Shown here piece after piece: positions 25,410-33,510 of a DNA stretch of 64,000 nt (position 1 is the stretch's first letter; every line of letters begins with the position of its first letter). The notes beneath the pieces are model-generated. The model had not been told where the DNA came from. It searched no databases and saw only the letters and a list, made by a program, of their open reading frames with translations. The position numbers and the translations under genes are program-made. This stretch comes from Streptomyces sp. 7-21. Lineage in GTDB: Bacteria; Actinomycetota; Actinomycetes; Streptomycetales; Streptomycetaceae. The stretch lies in NCBI RefSeq assembly GCF_016741785.1, contig NZ_JAERRL010000018.1:36763-100762 (forward strand). Reading direction: 5' to 3'.

Positions 25410-26324
25410 CTAGAAGACGTCGACGCCGTAGGCGTCCAGCGCCTCGACGACGGGCTGGAAGTACGTCGTGCCGCCGAACGTGCAGTCGCCGCTGCCGCCG
25501 GAGGTGAGGCCGATCGCGGTCGAGCCGGAGAACAGCGGACCGCCGCTGTCGCCCGGCTCAGCGCAGACGTTGGTCTGGATCAGGCCGTAGACGATGTCCC
25601 CGCCGCCGTAGTTCACGGTGTAGTTGAGCCCGGTGACCGTGCCGCTGTGCAGTCCGGTGGTGCTGCCGCTGCGCTGCACGGACAGGCCGACCGTGGCGTT
25701 GGCGGCCCCGGTGATGTCACGGGTCGAGCCGTTGTACAGGTTCACCTCGCCCGGGTGGGGAACCGAGGAGCTGTACTGCACCAGGCCGTAGTCGTTGCCC
25801 GGGAAGCTGCTTCCCACGGTCGGGCCGATCACGGTGCTGCCGCTGGAGTTGGCGTACCACGTGCCCGCGCCGTCGGTGCAGTGACCGGCGGTGAGCATGT
25901 AGTACGTGTTGCCGCTCCGCACGTTGAAGCCGGCGGAGCAGCGCCAGCTGCTCGCGTAGATCGCGTCGCCGCCCGCGACGTACCGCTGGAGCGTGCCCTC
26001 CGTACGCTCCACGGTGATCGCGTCCGCGAGGCTGCCCGCGCTGTCCTTGATCTCTTCGATCTCCGCCTCGGAGACCGTCTCGTCGACCGACAGGAGAACC
26101 TCGTTGGTCTCCGGGTCGATGGTCCAGGCCGTGCCGGCCACGTCCGCCTCGAGGATGGCGTCGCTGGCGGCCGTCAGCTGTGCCCTGCTGAACGTCCTGG
26201 CGTCGTCCGCCTGGGCGGCGCTCGGCGCGAGGAAGGCGGCGAGCGCGAGGAGGCCCGTTGCCGCGACGATCGGCCGCAGCCGCCGGGCCAGGCTTCTGTG
26301 GGGGTGGGTGCGCTTGGAACTCAC
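25410..26324 (-). CDS. second secreted streptogrisin-like serine protease
   Basis: The 304-residue preproprotein has a signal peptide (LARRLRPIVAATGLLALAAF to PSAAQA, about residues 12-40), a propeptide of about 75 residues and a mature domain starting near YVAGGDAIYASSWRCSAGFN. The triad is His148 (LTAGHCTD), Asp178 (GNDYGLVQY) and Ser260 (CAEPGDSGGPLFSG). It is closely similar to the neighbour at 23654 over the mature domain but has a shorter propeptide. Secretion and self-cleavage are expected. The GTG at 26324 is preceded by AGGAGGAAAGA. Specificity was not read with certainty. Confidence 0.94.
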   Translation of the reverse strand: MSSKRTHPHRSLARRLRPIVAATGLLALAAFLAPSAAQADDARTFSRAQLTAASDAILEADVAGTAWTIDPETNEVLLSVDETVSEAEIEEIKDSAGSLADAITVERTEGTLQRYVAGGDAIYASSWRCSAGFNVRSGNTYYMLTAGHCTDGAGTWYANSSGSTVIGPTVGSSFPGNDYGLVQYSSSVPHPGEVNLYNGSTRDITGAANATVGLSVQRSGSTTGLHSGTVTGLNYTVNYGGGDIVYGLIQTNVCAEPGDSGGPLFSGSTAIGLTSGGSGDCTFGGTTYFQPVVEALDAYGVDVF

Positions 26325-26693
26325 TCTTTCCTCCTGTAAGGAATCTGGGCACCACCGGACGGCGGGACCCGTGAGGCGTGGCCAGGGGCGGAGCCGGTAG
26401 GGCATGCCCCTGACAAGCGCTGCACCCGAGTCTTCTCACCGGCGACCGTGTTGTCGAGGACGCCTTTCGGCCAGGCGATCACGGCCGGTCACCCATCTGG
26501 CGGCATAGCGTCAACTCACACAGCGTCAGGGTGCCATTACCACATCAGTCCTGATGAGACGGTGATTCGTATGCACCAGAACCGTCACGAAACATGGGCT
26601 GGAGCGCAATCCACTTGGCGCATCGTCCGTGACATGAAAGACCATAGGGAAGCGGACGAGAACGCAGGGGCCGCGTGAGGAGAGGAGGAGTCC
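26325..26693. other. 369-base divergent promoter region
   Basis: This region separates the second protease (minus) from the sepF-like gene (plus). The part from about 26510 to 26640 is AT-richer than its surroundings and likely contains promoter elements. A small open frame (26448-26678) covers it but has poor GC3 for this genome and no recognisable domain, so I do not call a gene. Confidence 0.5.
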
Positions 26694-27131
26694 ATGGGAT
26701 CGGTACGACGGGCGAGCGCCTGGCTGGGGCTGGTCGACGACAGCGAGCGCTACTACGACGACGAGTACGCCGAGGGCCCCGAGCCCGGTGACACCGCCGA
26801 GCCGTGGACCACCGACCCGCGAGTGCGCGTGGCAGCGGACGCCGCCCACGAGCAGGGCGGCAGGATCGCCACCGTCACCCCGGACAGCTTCCGGGACGCG
26901 CGCCGGATCGGCGAGCTGTTCCGCGACGGCGTCCCGGTCATCATGAACCTCACGCTCATGGAGCCCGCCGACGCCAAGCGCGTGGTCGACTTCGCCGCCG
27001 GCCTGATCTTCGGGCTGCGCGGCGACATCGAGCGCGTCGCCAACCGCGTCTTCCTGCTGACGCCGTCGCGCTACGAGGTGGTCAGCGCCGCGCGCAGCAC
27101 CACGGACGACGGCTTCTACAACCAGAGCTGA
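26694..27131 (+). CDS. SepF-like cell-division protein (SflA/SflB type)
   Basis: The 145-residue protein has a short variable N-terminus (SVRRASAWLGLVDDSERYYDD) and the SepF core (ATVTPDSFRDARRIGELFRD, VIMNLTLMEPADAKRVVDFA, AGLIFGLRGDIERVANRVFL). SepF proteins polymerise and help anchor FtsZ to the membrane. Streptomyces have one classical sepF in the division cluster and additional sepF-like genes; this isolated copy, away from ftsZ, is one of the latter. GAGGAGAGGAGGAG precedes the ATG at 26694. Conservation next to an acyl-CoA dehydrogenase gene matches the Streptomyces order I recall. Confidence 0.88.
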   Translation: MGSVRRASAWLGLVDDSERYYDDEYAEGPEPGDTAEPWTTDPRVRVAADAAHEQGGRIATVTPDSFRDARRIGELFRDGVPVIMNLTLMEPADAKRVVDFAAGLIFGLRGDIERVANRVFLLTPSRYEVVSAARSTTDDGFYNQS

Positions 27132-27156
27132 CGGCTTCCCGGGGCCTGCCCGCCAG

Positions 27157-28380
27157 TCAGCCCCGGAAGGCGTCGAGCCCGGTGAGCGCCTTGCCCAGCA
27201 CCAGCTGGTGCATCTCCTCAGTGCCCTCGTACGTCAGCACGGACTCCAGATTCTGCGCGTGGCGCATCACCGGGTACTCCAGCGAGATGCCGTTGGCTCC
27301 CAGCACCGTGCGCGCGGTGCGGCAGACCGCCAGCGCCTCACGGACGTTGCGGAGCTTGGCGAGCGAGACCTGCTCCGGCCGCAGCGTGCCCGCGTCCATG
27401 CGCCGGCCGAGGTGGTGGGCGAGCAGCAGGCCGGTGTGCAGGGAGGCGGCCATGTCGGCGAGCTTGGCCTGGGTGAGCTGGAAGCCGGCGACCGGCCTGC
27501 CGAACTGCTCGCGCGCGCCGGCGTAGGACAGCGCGGCCTCGAAGCAGCTGCGGGCGGCGCCCATCGCGCCCCAGGCGATCCCGTAGCGGGCGTGGTCCAG
27601 GCAGCTCAGCGGCGCGCCCAGGCCCCGCGCACCGGGCAGCGCCGCGTCGGCGGGCAGCCGCACCCGGTCCAGCACCAGGTCGCTGGTGACGCTGGCCCGC
27701 AGCGAGCCCTTGTGCCGGATCTCGGTGGCGTGGAAGCCGGACGCGTCCGTAGGCACGGCGAAGCCGCGCACGCCGTCCTCGGCGCGCGCCCAGACCACGG
27801 CGACGCCGGCGAGCGAGCCGTTGGTGATCCACGCCTTGCGGCCCGTCAGCAGCCAGTCGGAGCCGTCGCGCTCGGCGCGGGTGCGCATACCAGCGGGATC
27901 GGAGCCCTGCTCGGGCTCGGTGAGGGCGAAGCAGCCCAGGACCTCGCCCGCGGCCATGGGCGGCAGCCACCGCTGCCGCTGTTCCTCCGAGCCGAAGCGG
28001 TGGATCGCGCGCATCGCCAGCGAGCCCTGGACCGAGACCAGGGACCGGATGGCGGAGTCGGCGGCCTCCAGCTCCAGGCAGACCAGGCCGTACCGCACGG
28101 CCGAGGCGCCCGCGCAGCCGTAGCCGCGCAGCGTCATGCCCAGCGCGCCCAGCGCGCCCAGTTCCCGGGCCAGGTCGCGGATGACGGGGACCTCACCGCG
28201 CTCGTACCACTCGGCCACGTACGGCAGCACGCGCTCGGCCGCCCACCGCCGGGCGGCCGCCCGGATGGCGAGGTCCTCCTCGTCCAGCAGGTCGTCGAGG
28301 CCGAGCGGATCGGCCGGGTCAAAGGCGGGTGGCCGTGCGGCGGGGACGTCACCGGGCACGGCGGGCACGTCGTCGGGCAT
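27157..28380 (-). CDS. acyl-CoA dehydrogenase, glutaryl-CoA dehydrogenase-like
   Basis: The 407-residue flavoenzyme has the acyl-CoA dehydrogenase fold: a helical N-domain (to about residue 130), the FAD segment CFALTEPEQGSDPAGMRTRA, a beta domain (GRKAWITNGSLAGVAVVWAR), and a C-terminal helical domain with REQFGRPVAGFQLTQAKLADM and the catalytic Glu in VLTYEGTEEMHQLVLGKALTG. The YEGT context and overall pattern resemble glutaryl-CoA dehydrogenase, but the true substrate is unproven. It is preceded by the MFS gene by nine bases on the same strand, and converges with the sepF-like gene. Confidence 0.88.
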   Translation of the reverse strand: MPDDVPAVPGDVPAARPPAFDPADPLGLDDLLDEEDLAIRAAARRWAAERVLPYVAEWYERGEVPVIRDLARELGALGALGMTLRGYGCAGASAVRYGLVCLELEAADSAIRSLVSVQGSLAMRAIHRFGSEEQRQRWLPPMAAGEVLGCFALTEPEQGSDPAGMRTRAERDGSDWLLTGRKAWITNGSLAGVAVVWARAEDGVRGFAVPTDASGFHATEIRHKGSLRASVTSDLVLDRVRLPADAALPGARGLGAPLSCLDHARYGIAWGAMGAARSCFEAALSYAGAREQFGRPVAGFQLTQAKLADMAASLHTGLLLAHHLGRRMDAGTLRPEQVSLAKLRNVREALAVCRTARTVLGANGISLEYPVMRHAQNLESVLTYEGTEEMHQLVLGKALTGLDAFRG

Positions 28381-28389
28381 GGGCCGACG

Positions 28390-30114
28390 CTAGGTCCGGG
28401 GCACGCCGCTGGGCAAGAGCCGCCGTCCCGCGTCGCCGCCGGCGGCACCCTGGCGGCGCTCCGCGGCGTTCCCGCCGTCCTGGCGGTTCCCGCCGTGCTG
28501 CCCGTTCCGCTCCCCGCCCGGCTCCGCCTCCCGGTCCGGACCGCCGCCGGGCGCGCTCAGGCCACGCGGCAGCCGCAGTGCGGCCAGGGCCCCGAGCAGC
28601 AGCAGGACGGCGCTGACGAGCAGCGTCAGACGCATGCCGTGGACGAACGCCTGCACCGCGCTCTCCCGCAGCGCCCGCCCGGTCTCGCCGCCGAGGCGCG
28701 CGGCCACGACGTACGCCTCGCCCAGCGAGTGGCTGGCGGCGTCGGCGTCGGCCGCCGAGATCCCGGCGGTGTTACGCACCCCGGAGCCGTACACCGCGTT
28801 CATCACGCTGCCGAGCAGCGCGATGCCGATGCCCGCGCCGAACTGGTACGCGGTCTCGCCGATGGCCGCCGCTCCCCCGGCCTGCCGGGCCGGGCAGTCG
28901 CTGAGCATCGACTCGTAGGAGCCGAACAGCGTGGCCTCCAGCCCGAAGCCGAGCAGGATGAAGCCCGCCGCCATCACGGCGGGCCTGTCCTCCTGGCCGA
29001 GGAGGGTCAGCACCAGCACGGCCGCCGCCGTCAGGACGAAGCCCAGGGCGACCATCCGGCGCGGGCCGAGCCGCCCCAGCAGCCGCGAGCCGGCCAGGCC
29101 CGCGGCGATGGCGGCAAGGCTGAGGGGCAGCAGCCGCAGCCCGGTGAGCAGCGGGGACAGCCCCAGCACGAGCTGGAGGTACTGCGCGGCCACGAGGGCC
29201 AGGCCCACCAGCGCCAGCACCGTCAGCACGATGCAGCCGACCGCCGTGCCGAAGGCGGGCCGGCCGAACGCCCGCAGGTCCAGCAGCGGTGCACGGCGGC
29301 CGCGCTGGCGGCGCGCGAAGAGCAGCAGCAGGGCGGCCGAGGCGAGCACGGCCAGCATCGTGCCCGCCCCGAACGGGTCACCCGCACCCGCCCGCTTGAC
29401 GGCCCAGATGCCGCAGAACAGCCCGGCCGCTGCCAGCAGCGCCCCCGCCACGTCCCAGGAACCGGCACGGTCGCCCGTGGCCACCGACTCCGGCAGCAGC
29501 CAGCGGGCCACCGGCAGGCACACCAGCATCAGCGGGATGTTGACGAGGAAGACGGAGCCCCACCAGAAGTGCTCCAGCAGCAGGCCGCCGGCGAGCGGGC
29601 CCGCCGCCGCGCCGACGGCCGCCACCGCGCTCCACACCCCGATCGCAGCGGCGCGCTCCCGGCGGTCGGGGAAGACGTGCCGCAGGATCGACAGCGTCGC
29701 GGGCATGATCATGGCGCCGCCCATGCCGAGCAGGGCGCGGGCGGCGATCAGCATGGCAGGCGTCGCGGCATACGCGGCCAGCGCGGAGGCGAGGCCGAAA
29801 CAGGCGTAGCCGAGAAGCAGCACGCGGCGCCGCCCCACCCGGTCGCCGAGCGTGCCGAAGAAGAGGAGCAGCGAGGCGCAGACCAGCGGGTAGGCGTCGA
29901 CGATCCACAGCAGTTCGGGGCCGCCGGGCCGCAGGTCCTCGGTGACGGCGGGGACGGCGACGTGCAGCACGGTGGCGTCGACGGCGACGAGCAGCAGGCT
30001 GACGCAGAGGACGGCGAGGATGCTCCAGCGGTTCCGCGGCGGGGCGGGCGGGCCGTCCTGGCGTCCGGAGGCGTGGCTGGCCATGGTGCTTGCGGGCTGG
30101 GGCGTCCCGGGCAT
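28390..30114 (-). CDS. MFS drug exporter of the DHA2 (14-TM, EmrB/QacA) family
   Basis: The 574-residue membrane protein has about 14 hydrophobic helices and DHA2 signatures: ILAVLCVSLLLVAVDATVLH in TM1, FFGTLGDRVGRRRVLLLGYA (motif A) and LLGMGGAMIMPATLSILRHV (motif C region). The C-terminal 60 residues are a hydrophilic Gly/Gln/Arg-rich tail of unusual composition. It is predicted to export a toxic or secondary compound by proton antiport. I chose the ATG at 30114 because AGGGAGGTG lies nine bases before it; a second ATG at 30084 is possible. No regulator gene is directly adjacent. Confidence 0.88.
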   Translation of the reverse strand: MPGTPQPASTMASHASGRQDGPPAPPRNRWSILAVLCVSLLLVAVDATVLHVAVPAVTEDLRPGGPELLWIVDAYPLVCASLLLFFGTLGDRVGRRRVLLLGYACFGLASALAAYAATPAMLIAARALLGMGGAMIMPATLSILRHVFPDRRERAAAIGVWSAVAAVGAAAGPLAGGLLLEHFWWGSVFLVNIPLMLVCLPVARWLLPESVATGDRAGSWDVAGALLAAAGLFCGIWAVKRAGAGDPFGAGTMLAVLASAALLLLFARRQRGRRAPLLDLRAFGRPAFGTAVGCIVLTVLALVGLALVAAQYLQLVLGLSPLLTGLRLLPLSLAAIAAGLAGSRLLGRLGPRRMVALGFVLTAAAVLVLTLLGQEDRPAVMAAGFILLGFGLEATLFGSYESMLSDCPARQAGGAAAIGETAYQFGAGIGIALLGSVMNAVYGSGVRNTAGISAADADAASHSLGEAYVVAARLGGETGRALRESAVQAFVHGMRLTLLVSAVLLLLGALAALRLPRGLSAPGGGPDREAEPGGERNGQHGGNRQDGGNAAERRQGAAGGDAGRRLLPSGVPRT

Positions 30115-30505
30115 CGCTCCGCACCTCCCTGGGGACCAACGCGCGCCGAGGCGGTGGCGCCTCCGCGGACCGGGGGAACACCAGCGGGCGCGCGCACTGG
30201 CCGGACGCGGAGGCCGGACGACGTCACACACTACGGCAGGCCCCGCAGGCTCCCGCGCCGTCCCCGGCGGCAGGACGGCGACAGGACGGCGACAGCAGGG
30301 GAGAAAACGCCGTTCACCTGATGACGGCAAAAAGAAAGCGCGCGGATCATTCGTTCGGATTATTCCGACCGCGAATTCCCCGCTGCGCGCCGTTCCGTGA
30401 CGCCGGGATAATGACCTCGCCAATCACATGAGCACACATCACATAGCCATCACGAATGAGGGCCTGCGCGCTGGTTCCGACAAGTCAACGGGTAATCTTG
30501 AGAGA

Positions 30506-31399
30506 GTGCGTACCGACCGATTCCTCGCCCGCATGGAGCAGGAGCAGAAGCCACCGCAGGTGCCGGCTCCGGTAATGAGCCGCACCCGGCTGCTGCTGCT
30601 GGGTGCAACGCTGGCGTTCTATGCGGGCGTCGTCGCGGCGGTGCTGACCACGTCGTGGCTGGTCCGCTTCGACTGGCAGGTCATGCTCTTCCGTCCCTAC
30701 AAGCAGTGGCCCGAGTGGCACGCGTTTCTCGACTACTTCGTCGTGCTGGGCCAGCGCGGGCCCACGGCCGTGCTGATCGCGTCGTGGCTGCTGTGGCGGT
30801 GCTGGCGGCAGCGGACGATGCGGCCGCTGCTCGTGTTCTTCACAGCGCTGCTGCTGCTGAACGTCTCCGTGGGCGCCGCGAAGCTCGGCATGGGGCGCGA
30901 GGGACCGCACTATGCCAGCGTCATCGGTTCCAACGAGATGTGGCTGACCGGGGATATATTCCCGTCCGGCCATACCGCGAACGCCGTGGTGACCTGGGGA
31001 ATCCTCGCCTATCTGGCGACCACTCCCCGCGCCCGCCGCCTGCTGTCGGTGCTCGCGGCGGTCTTCGCGCTGAGCGTCGGTGCCACCACCGTCTACCTCG
31101 GCACCCACTGGGTGAGCGACGTGCTGCTCGGCTGGGCCGCGGGGCTGCTGGTGCTGCTGGCGCTGCCGTGGTTCGAACCGCTGATCACCCGGGTCGAGAT
31201 CGCGCTGCTGTCGCTGCGGGCCCGGCTGCGCGGCTGGCCCGCGCCGCCGGAGCCGACGGTGCTCACCATGCCGCAGGACGGAACCGGGCGGCAGGAGCAC
31301 GCCGTGTCCGCACCGCTGGCGGGCGCGAGCCCCGACCATCCCGGTCATCCCGGCCATCCCGGTCATCCCGGCCACTCGCAGCCGCTGCGCACGCACTGA
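30506..31399 (+). CDS. PAP2-family membrane phosphatase
   Basis: The 297-residue protein has six hydrophobic stretches and the three phosphatase motifs: KLGMGREGP (motif 1, with Glu-Gly in place of the usual RP), the PSGHT motif 2 (GDIFPSGHTANAVV) and GTHWVSDVLLGW (motif 3). Substrates may be lipid phosphates such as phosphatidic acid or undecaprenyl pyrophosphate. I chose the GTG at 30506; an ATG at 30428 is in frame, but the 26 codons between have nearly half A/T third positions, unlike the gene body. The C-terminus carries a (GHP)4 repeat encoded by four 9-base units at 31337-31372. Confidence 0.85.
   Translation: MRTDRFLARMEQEQKPPQVPAPVMSRTRLLLLGATLAFYAGVVAAVLTTSWLVRFDWQVMLFRPYKQWPEWHAFLDYFVVLGQRGPTAVLIASWLLWRCWRQRTMRPLLVFFTALLLLNVSVGAAKLGMGREGPHYASVIGSNEMWLTGDIFPSGHTANAVVTWGILAYLATTPRARRLLSVLAAVFALSVGATTVYLGTHWVSDVLLGWAAGLLVLLALPWFEPLITRVEIALLSLRARLRGWPAPPEPTVLTMPQDGTGRQEHAVSAPLAGASPDHPGHPGHPGHPGHSQPLRTH
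31337..31372 (+). repeat. four 9-base tandem repeats in the PAP2 gene
   Basis: The unit CATCCCGGT/C occurs four times in a row and encodes His-Pro-Gly repeats near the C-terminus of the PAP2 phosphatase. The last base alternates T, C, T, C, consistent with duplication of an 18-base unit. Confidence 0.85.
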
Positions 31400-31423
31400 C
31401 CGCCGCGGGGCGGGCCGGGAGGA

Positions 31424-31639
31424 TCAGCCCTGCCAGCAGCGCACGACCGCGCCGTCCGAGACCGCCAGGTTCAGGCGCCCGGGCATGTACTCCATGGTGA
31501 TGACGGCGTCCGGAGGCAGGCGGCGTACGGTGCTCCAGCCGCGCTCCCTGGCCCTCCGCTCGGCGTCCTCGGCGGTCAGGCCCACGTACTCCTCCGGGGC
31601 GTCATCGGGGGTGCGCGGACGGCGCGGAATCGGTGCCAT
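31424..31639 (-). CDS. I78-family peptidase-inhibitor-like small protein
   Basis: The 71-residue protein contains EEYVGLTAEDAERRARERGW and DAVITMEYMPGRLNLAVSDG, ending VVRCWQG. This fits the potato-inhibitor-I-like I78 family of small inhibitors, where the MEYxxxRLNLxVxDGxVVRCWxG end is the reactive region. No signal peptide is visible, so whether it inhibits a protease is uncertain; many Streptomyces copies are uncharacterised. The ATG at 31639 (MAPIPRRPRTPDD) gives the usual length. It converges with the PAP2 gene, 24 bases apart. Confidence 0.75.
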   Translation of the reverse strand: MAPIPRRPRTPDDAPEEYVGLTAEDAERRARERGWSTVRRLPPDAVITMEYMPGRLNLAVSDGAVVRCWQG

Positions 31640-32070
31640 GACGCCACCGTACGCCGCCCCGCGCAGCACCCGGAAGTCCCGCCCGGATCCGGGCCATGTC
31701 ACGCTTCTGTCACAGACTTCCGCGCTCACAACCGTTACCTCGGCGCCTTGGCACAGCACCGGAAAACGGGTTCCGGATGTCTTTCTCCCGCCATTTCCGG
31801 GGCCGTCTCGGATGGTTTTCCGCGCGGGCCGCTGGCGCGGTTTTCTGCCGCCGTTATTCACCCGCCGGATGAACAGTGGTGAACGGCCGGTTGATGACTG
31901 ATTACCTGCCGACCGCGCCGTTCGGTGGGGCGGAGCGCTCCGTTCCGGCCAGCAGGCCGCCAGCCGAAGAGGCGATTCGGCCGCCCGGGGGCGTGACCCG
32001 CGTGGCGTCCCCCCCGTTGTGCATGGGCACGCCGCCCGACCGTGGCGGAGACCCGAACCGAGGAGCGACA
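31640..32070. other. 431-base divergent intergenic region
   Basis: No gene is seen. It separates the I78-like gene (minus) from the hypothetical gene at 32071 (plus) and must hold both promoters. The stretch 31700-31870 is less GC-rich, with several TTTCCG-like tracts. No known operator was recognised. Confidence 0.45.
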
Positions 32071-32943
32071 GTGTCCCCCCTGCTCGACGTCAGCGACGAC
32101 GTACGCGCCGAGATCGGCGACGAGGAAGCCGAACGGCTGCTCACCGGCGAGAGCGCGCCCGGAACCTACGACTGCACCTCGTGCCGTACTCCCGGCAACA
32201 CCAGCCAGGAGCGCACCAGCACCGTGCTGTTCGTAGGCGAGGAGACGGCCGTGCTGGCCTTCGCCCACGCCACGTGCATCCCCTCGCAGGTCGTCTCCGT
32301 CTCCGAGGAGCAGCTGCGGGGCGCGGTCCGGTCCATCACCGGGAACGGCCACTCCCCCACCCCGTCACCCACCCCGTCACCCGCCCCGCAGACGCCGGCG
32401 ACGGCCGGTGTCCCCGCTCCCCAGACGCCCCAGCCCGCCCCCGCTGCCGCCGCGCCCGAGCCCGCCGAGCGCCAGGCCGTGCTGGGGGTGACGTGCGGCC
32501 AGATCCTCATCGAGGGCGAGCTGCACGCGGCCATCGTGGTGGAGCCGACGGGCCCCATCGCCAGGCCGGGCTCCGACGGCCCCGGCGACGACTTCCTGCC
32601 GCTGCTGATCGAGGCGGGCTTCCTGCCGGTGACCGACGTGGCCACGGCGCCGTCCCCGCTGGCGGGCTGGTCGGTGCTGCTGGCCATGGGCAAGCTGCAC
32701 GCCGTGCTCCAGTCGGCGCCCGGCACCACGCAGCCGGTGGTGTGGTGGCAGGCGCACCAGCCACTGGCCGTGACGGACGGCTGGCGGGCGAGCGCGACGC
32801 AGCGCCAGCGCGTCTACGTCTACTGCGCGCCCGCCGGCACGATCGGCCAGCAGCCGCGCGAGGACCTGCTGCGCGAGGCGCTGGAGAAGGCGGCGGCGGC
32901 AGGCGCCCTGGTGGGCGCCGAGATGCCGCTCGCCGGCACCTGA
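32071..32943 (+). CDS. conserved Streptomyces protein of unknown function
   Basis: The 290-residue protein has an N-terminal domain (residues about 1-90) with an ESAPGTYDCTSCRTPGN segment whose CTSC pair and later HATCI could bind metal. A Pro/Thr/Ala linker (PTPSPTPSPAPQTP; about 93-130) follows, then a C-terminal domain of about 150 residues (LGVTCGQILIEGELHAAIVV; WSVLLAMGKLHAVLQSAPGT; QRVYVYCAPAGTIGQ). I recognise no enzyme family. I chose the GTG at 32071 because AGGAG precedes it by five bases; frames upstream cross the intergenic region. It is followed by another Streptomyces hypothetical on the same strand. Confidence 0.75.
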   Translation: MSPLLDVSDDVRAEIGDEEAERLLTGESAPGTYDCTSCRTPGNTSQERTSTVLFVGEETAVLAFAHATCIPSQVVSVSEEQLRGAVRSITGNGHSPTPSPTPSPAPQTPATAGVPAPQTPQPAPAAAAPEPAERQAVLGVTCGQILIEGELHAAIVVEPTGPIARPGSDGPGDDFLPLLIEAGFLPVTDVATAPSPLAGWSVLLAMGKLHAVLQSAPGTTQPVVWWQAHQPLAVTDGWRASATQRQRVYVYCAPAGTIGQQPREDLLREALEKAAAAGALVGAEMPLAGT

Positions 32944-33056
32944 GCTTCCCGGGCACGGCTAAGGCACGGTAAAGGCAGGGCAGGCACAGGATGGCGCGAT
33001 CAGGTGCAGCATCGCCGTTCCCCGCATCCGCGGGCGGGGCGGATCGTTGGACCGAT

Positions 33057-33485
33057 GTGCAGTCTTACGAAACCCACCGGACCCAGCCGCCCGCCTACGG
33101 CACCTACGAGGGAGGACACCAGCCCGGCATCCCCGGCATGCGGGCCCCCTCGGAGCGGATGGCGGGCTCCTCGCCCACACCGATCTACGACTCGCTGTGC
33201 GCCGAGTACCGCCGGCTCTTCCGGGCGCTGCCCGGCGACCGCAGCGACGAGGAGGAGCTGCGCTTCCGCGGCTTCGGCGGCGACCGGGGATACGAGCAGC
33301 CCGGCGGCATGACGCCCGCCGTGTACCCCTCGTACCCCTCCTCCACCACGTACGCGCCCCTGGGCGGGTACGGCGGCTACCCGGAGCAGGCCGCGCACAC
33401 GACGGCCTACGGCCGCGCCGTGCCCGCCGCCCTGCCGCCCGCGCAGCGCGACGCGGGCGCACCCGAGATGGCGATGGGAGGCTGA
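33057..33485 (+). CDS. Streptomyces hypothetical protein, Tyr/Pro/Gly-rich
   Basis: The 142-residue protein starts VQSYETHRTQPPAYGTYEGG, has one better-ordered segment (TPIYDSLCAEYRRLFRALPG, about residues 43-62) and a Tyr/Gly/Pro-rich rest (YPSYPSSTTYAPLGGYGGYP). It is probably largely disordered. No domain is recognised. An ATG at 32991 is in frame, but the 22 codons between it and the GTG at 33057 have about 40 percent A/T third positions, so the shorter form is preferred; neither start has a strong ribosome site. It converges with der. Confidence 0.6.
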   Translation: MQSYETHRTQPPAYGTYEGGHQPGIPGMRAPSERMAGSSPTPIYDSLCAEYRRLFRALPGDRSDEEELRFRGFGGDRGYEQPGGMTPAVYPSYPSSTTYAPLGGYGGYPEQAAHTTAYGRAVPAALPPAQRDAGAPEMAMGG

Positions 33486-33510
33486 CCGGGGGGCGGCGGC
33501 CGCCCCCCGG

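Noticed and set aside
26448..26678. Possible 76-codon gene upstream of the sepF-like gene
   Set aside because: Third-position GC is low for this genome, no ribosome site is evident, and no recognisable domain is present. It covers a region expected to be a promoter.
27208..30321. Open frame of over 1000 codons on the plus strand across the acyl-CoA dehydrogenase and MFS genes
   Set aside because: It runs antisense through two clearly recognised genes and their junction, and its translation is Gln/His/Arg-rich with no fold.
31337..31372. The 9-base repeats as a CRISPR-like or regulatory array
   Set aside because: They are contiguous with no spacers and lie inside a coding region, where they encode His-Pro-Gly repeats.
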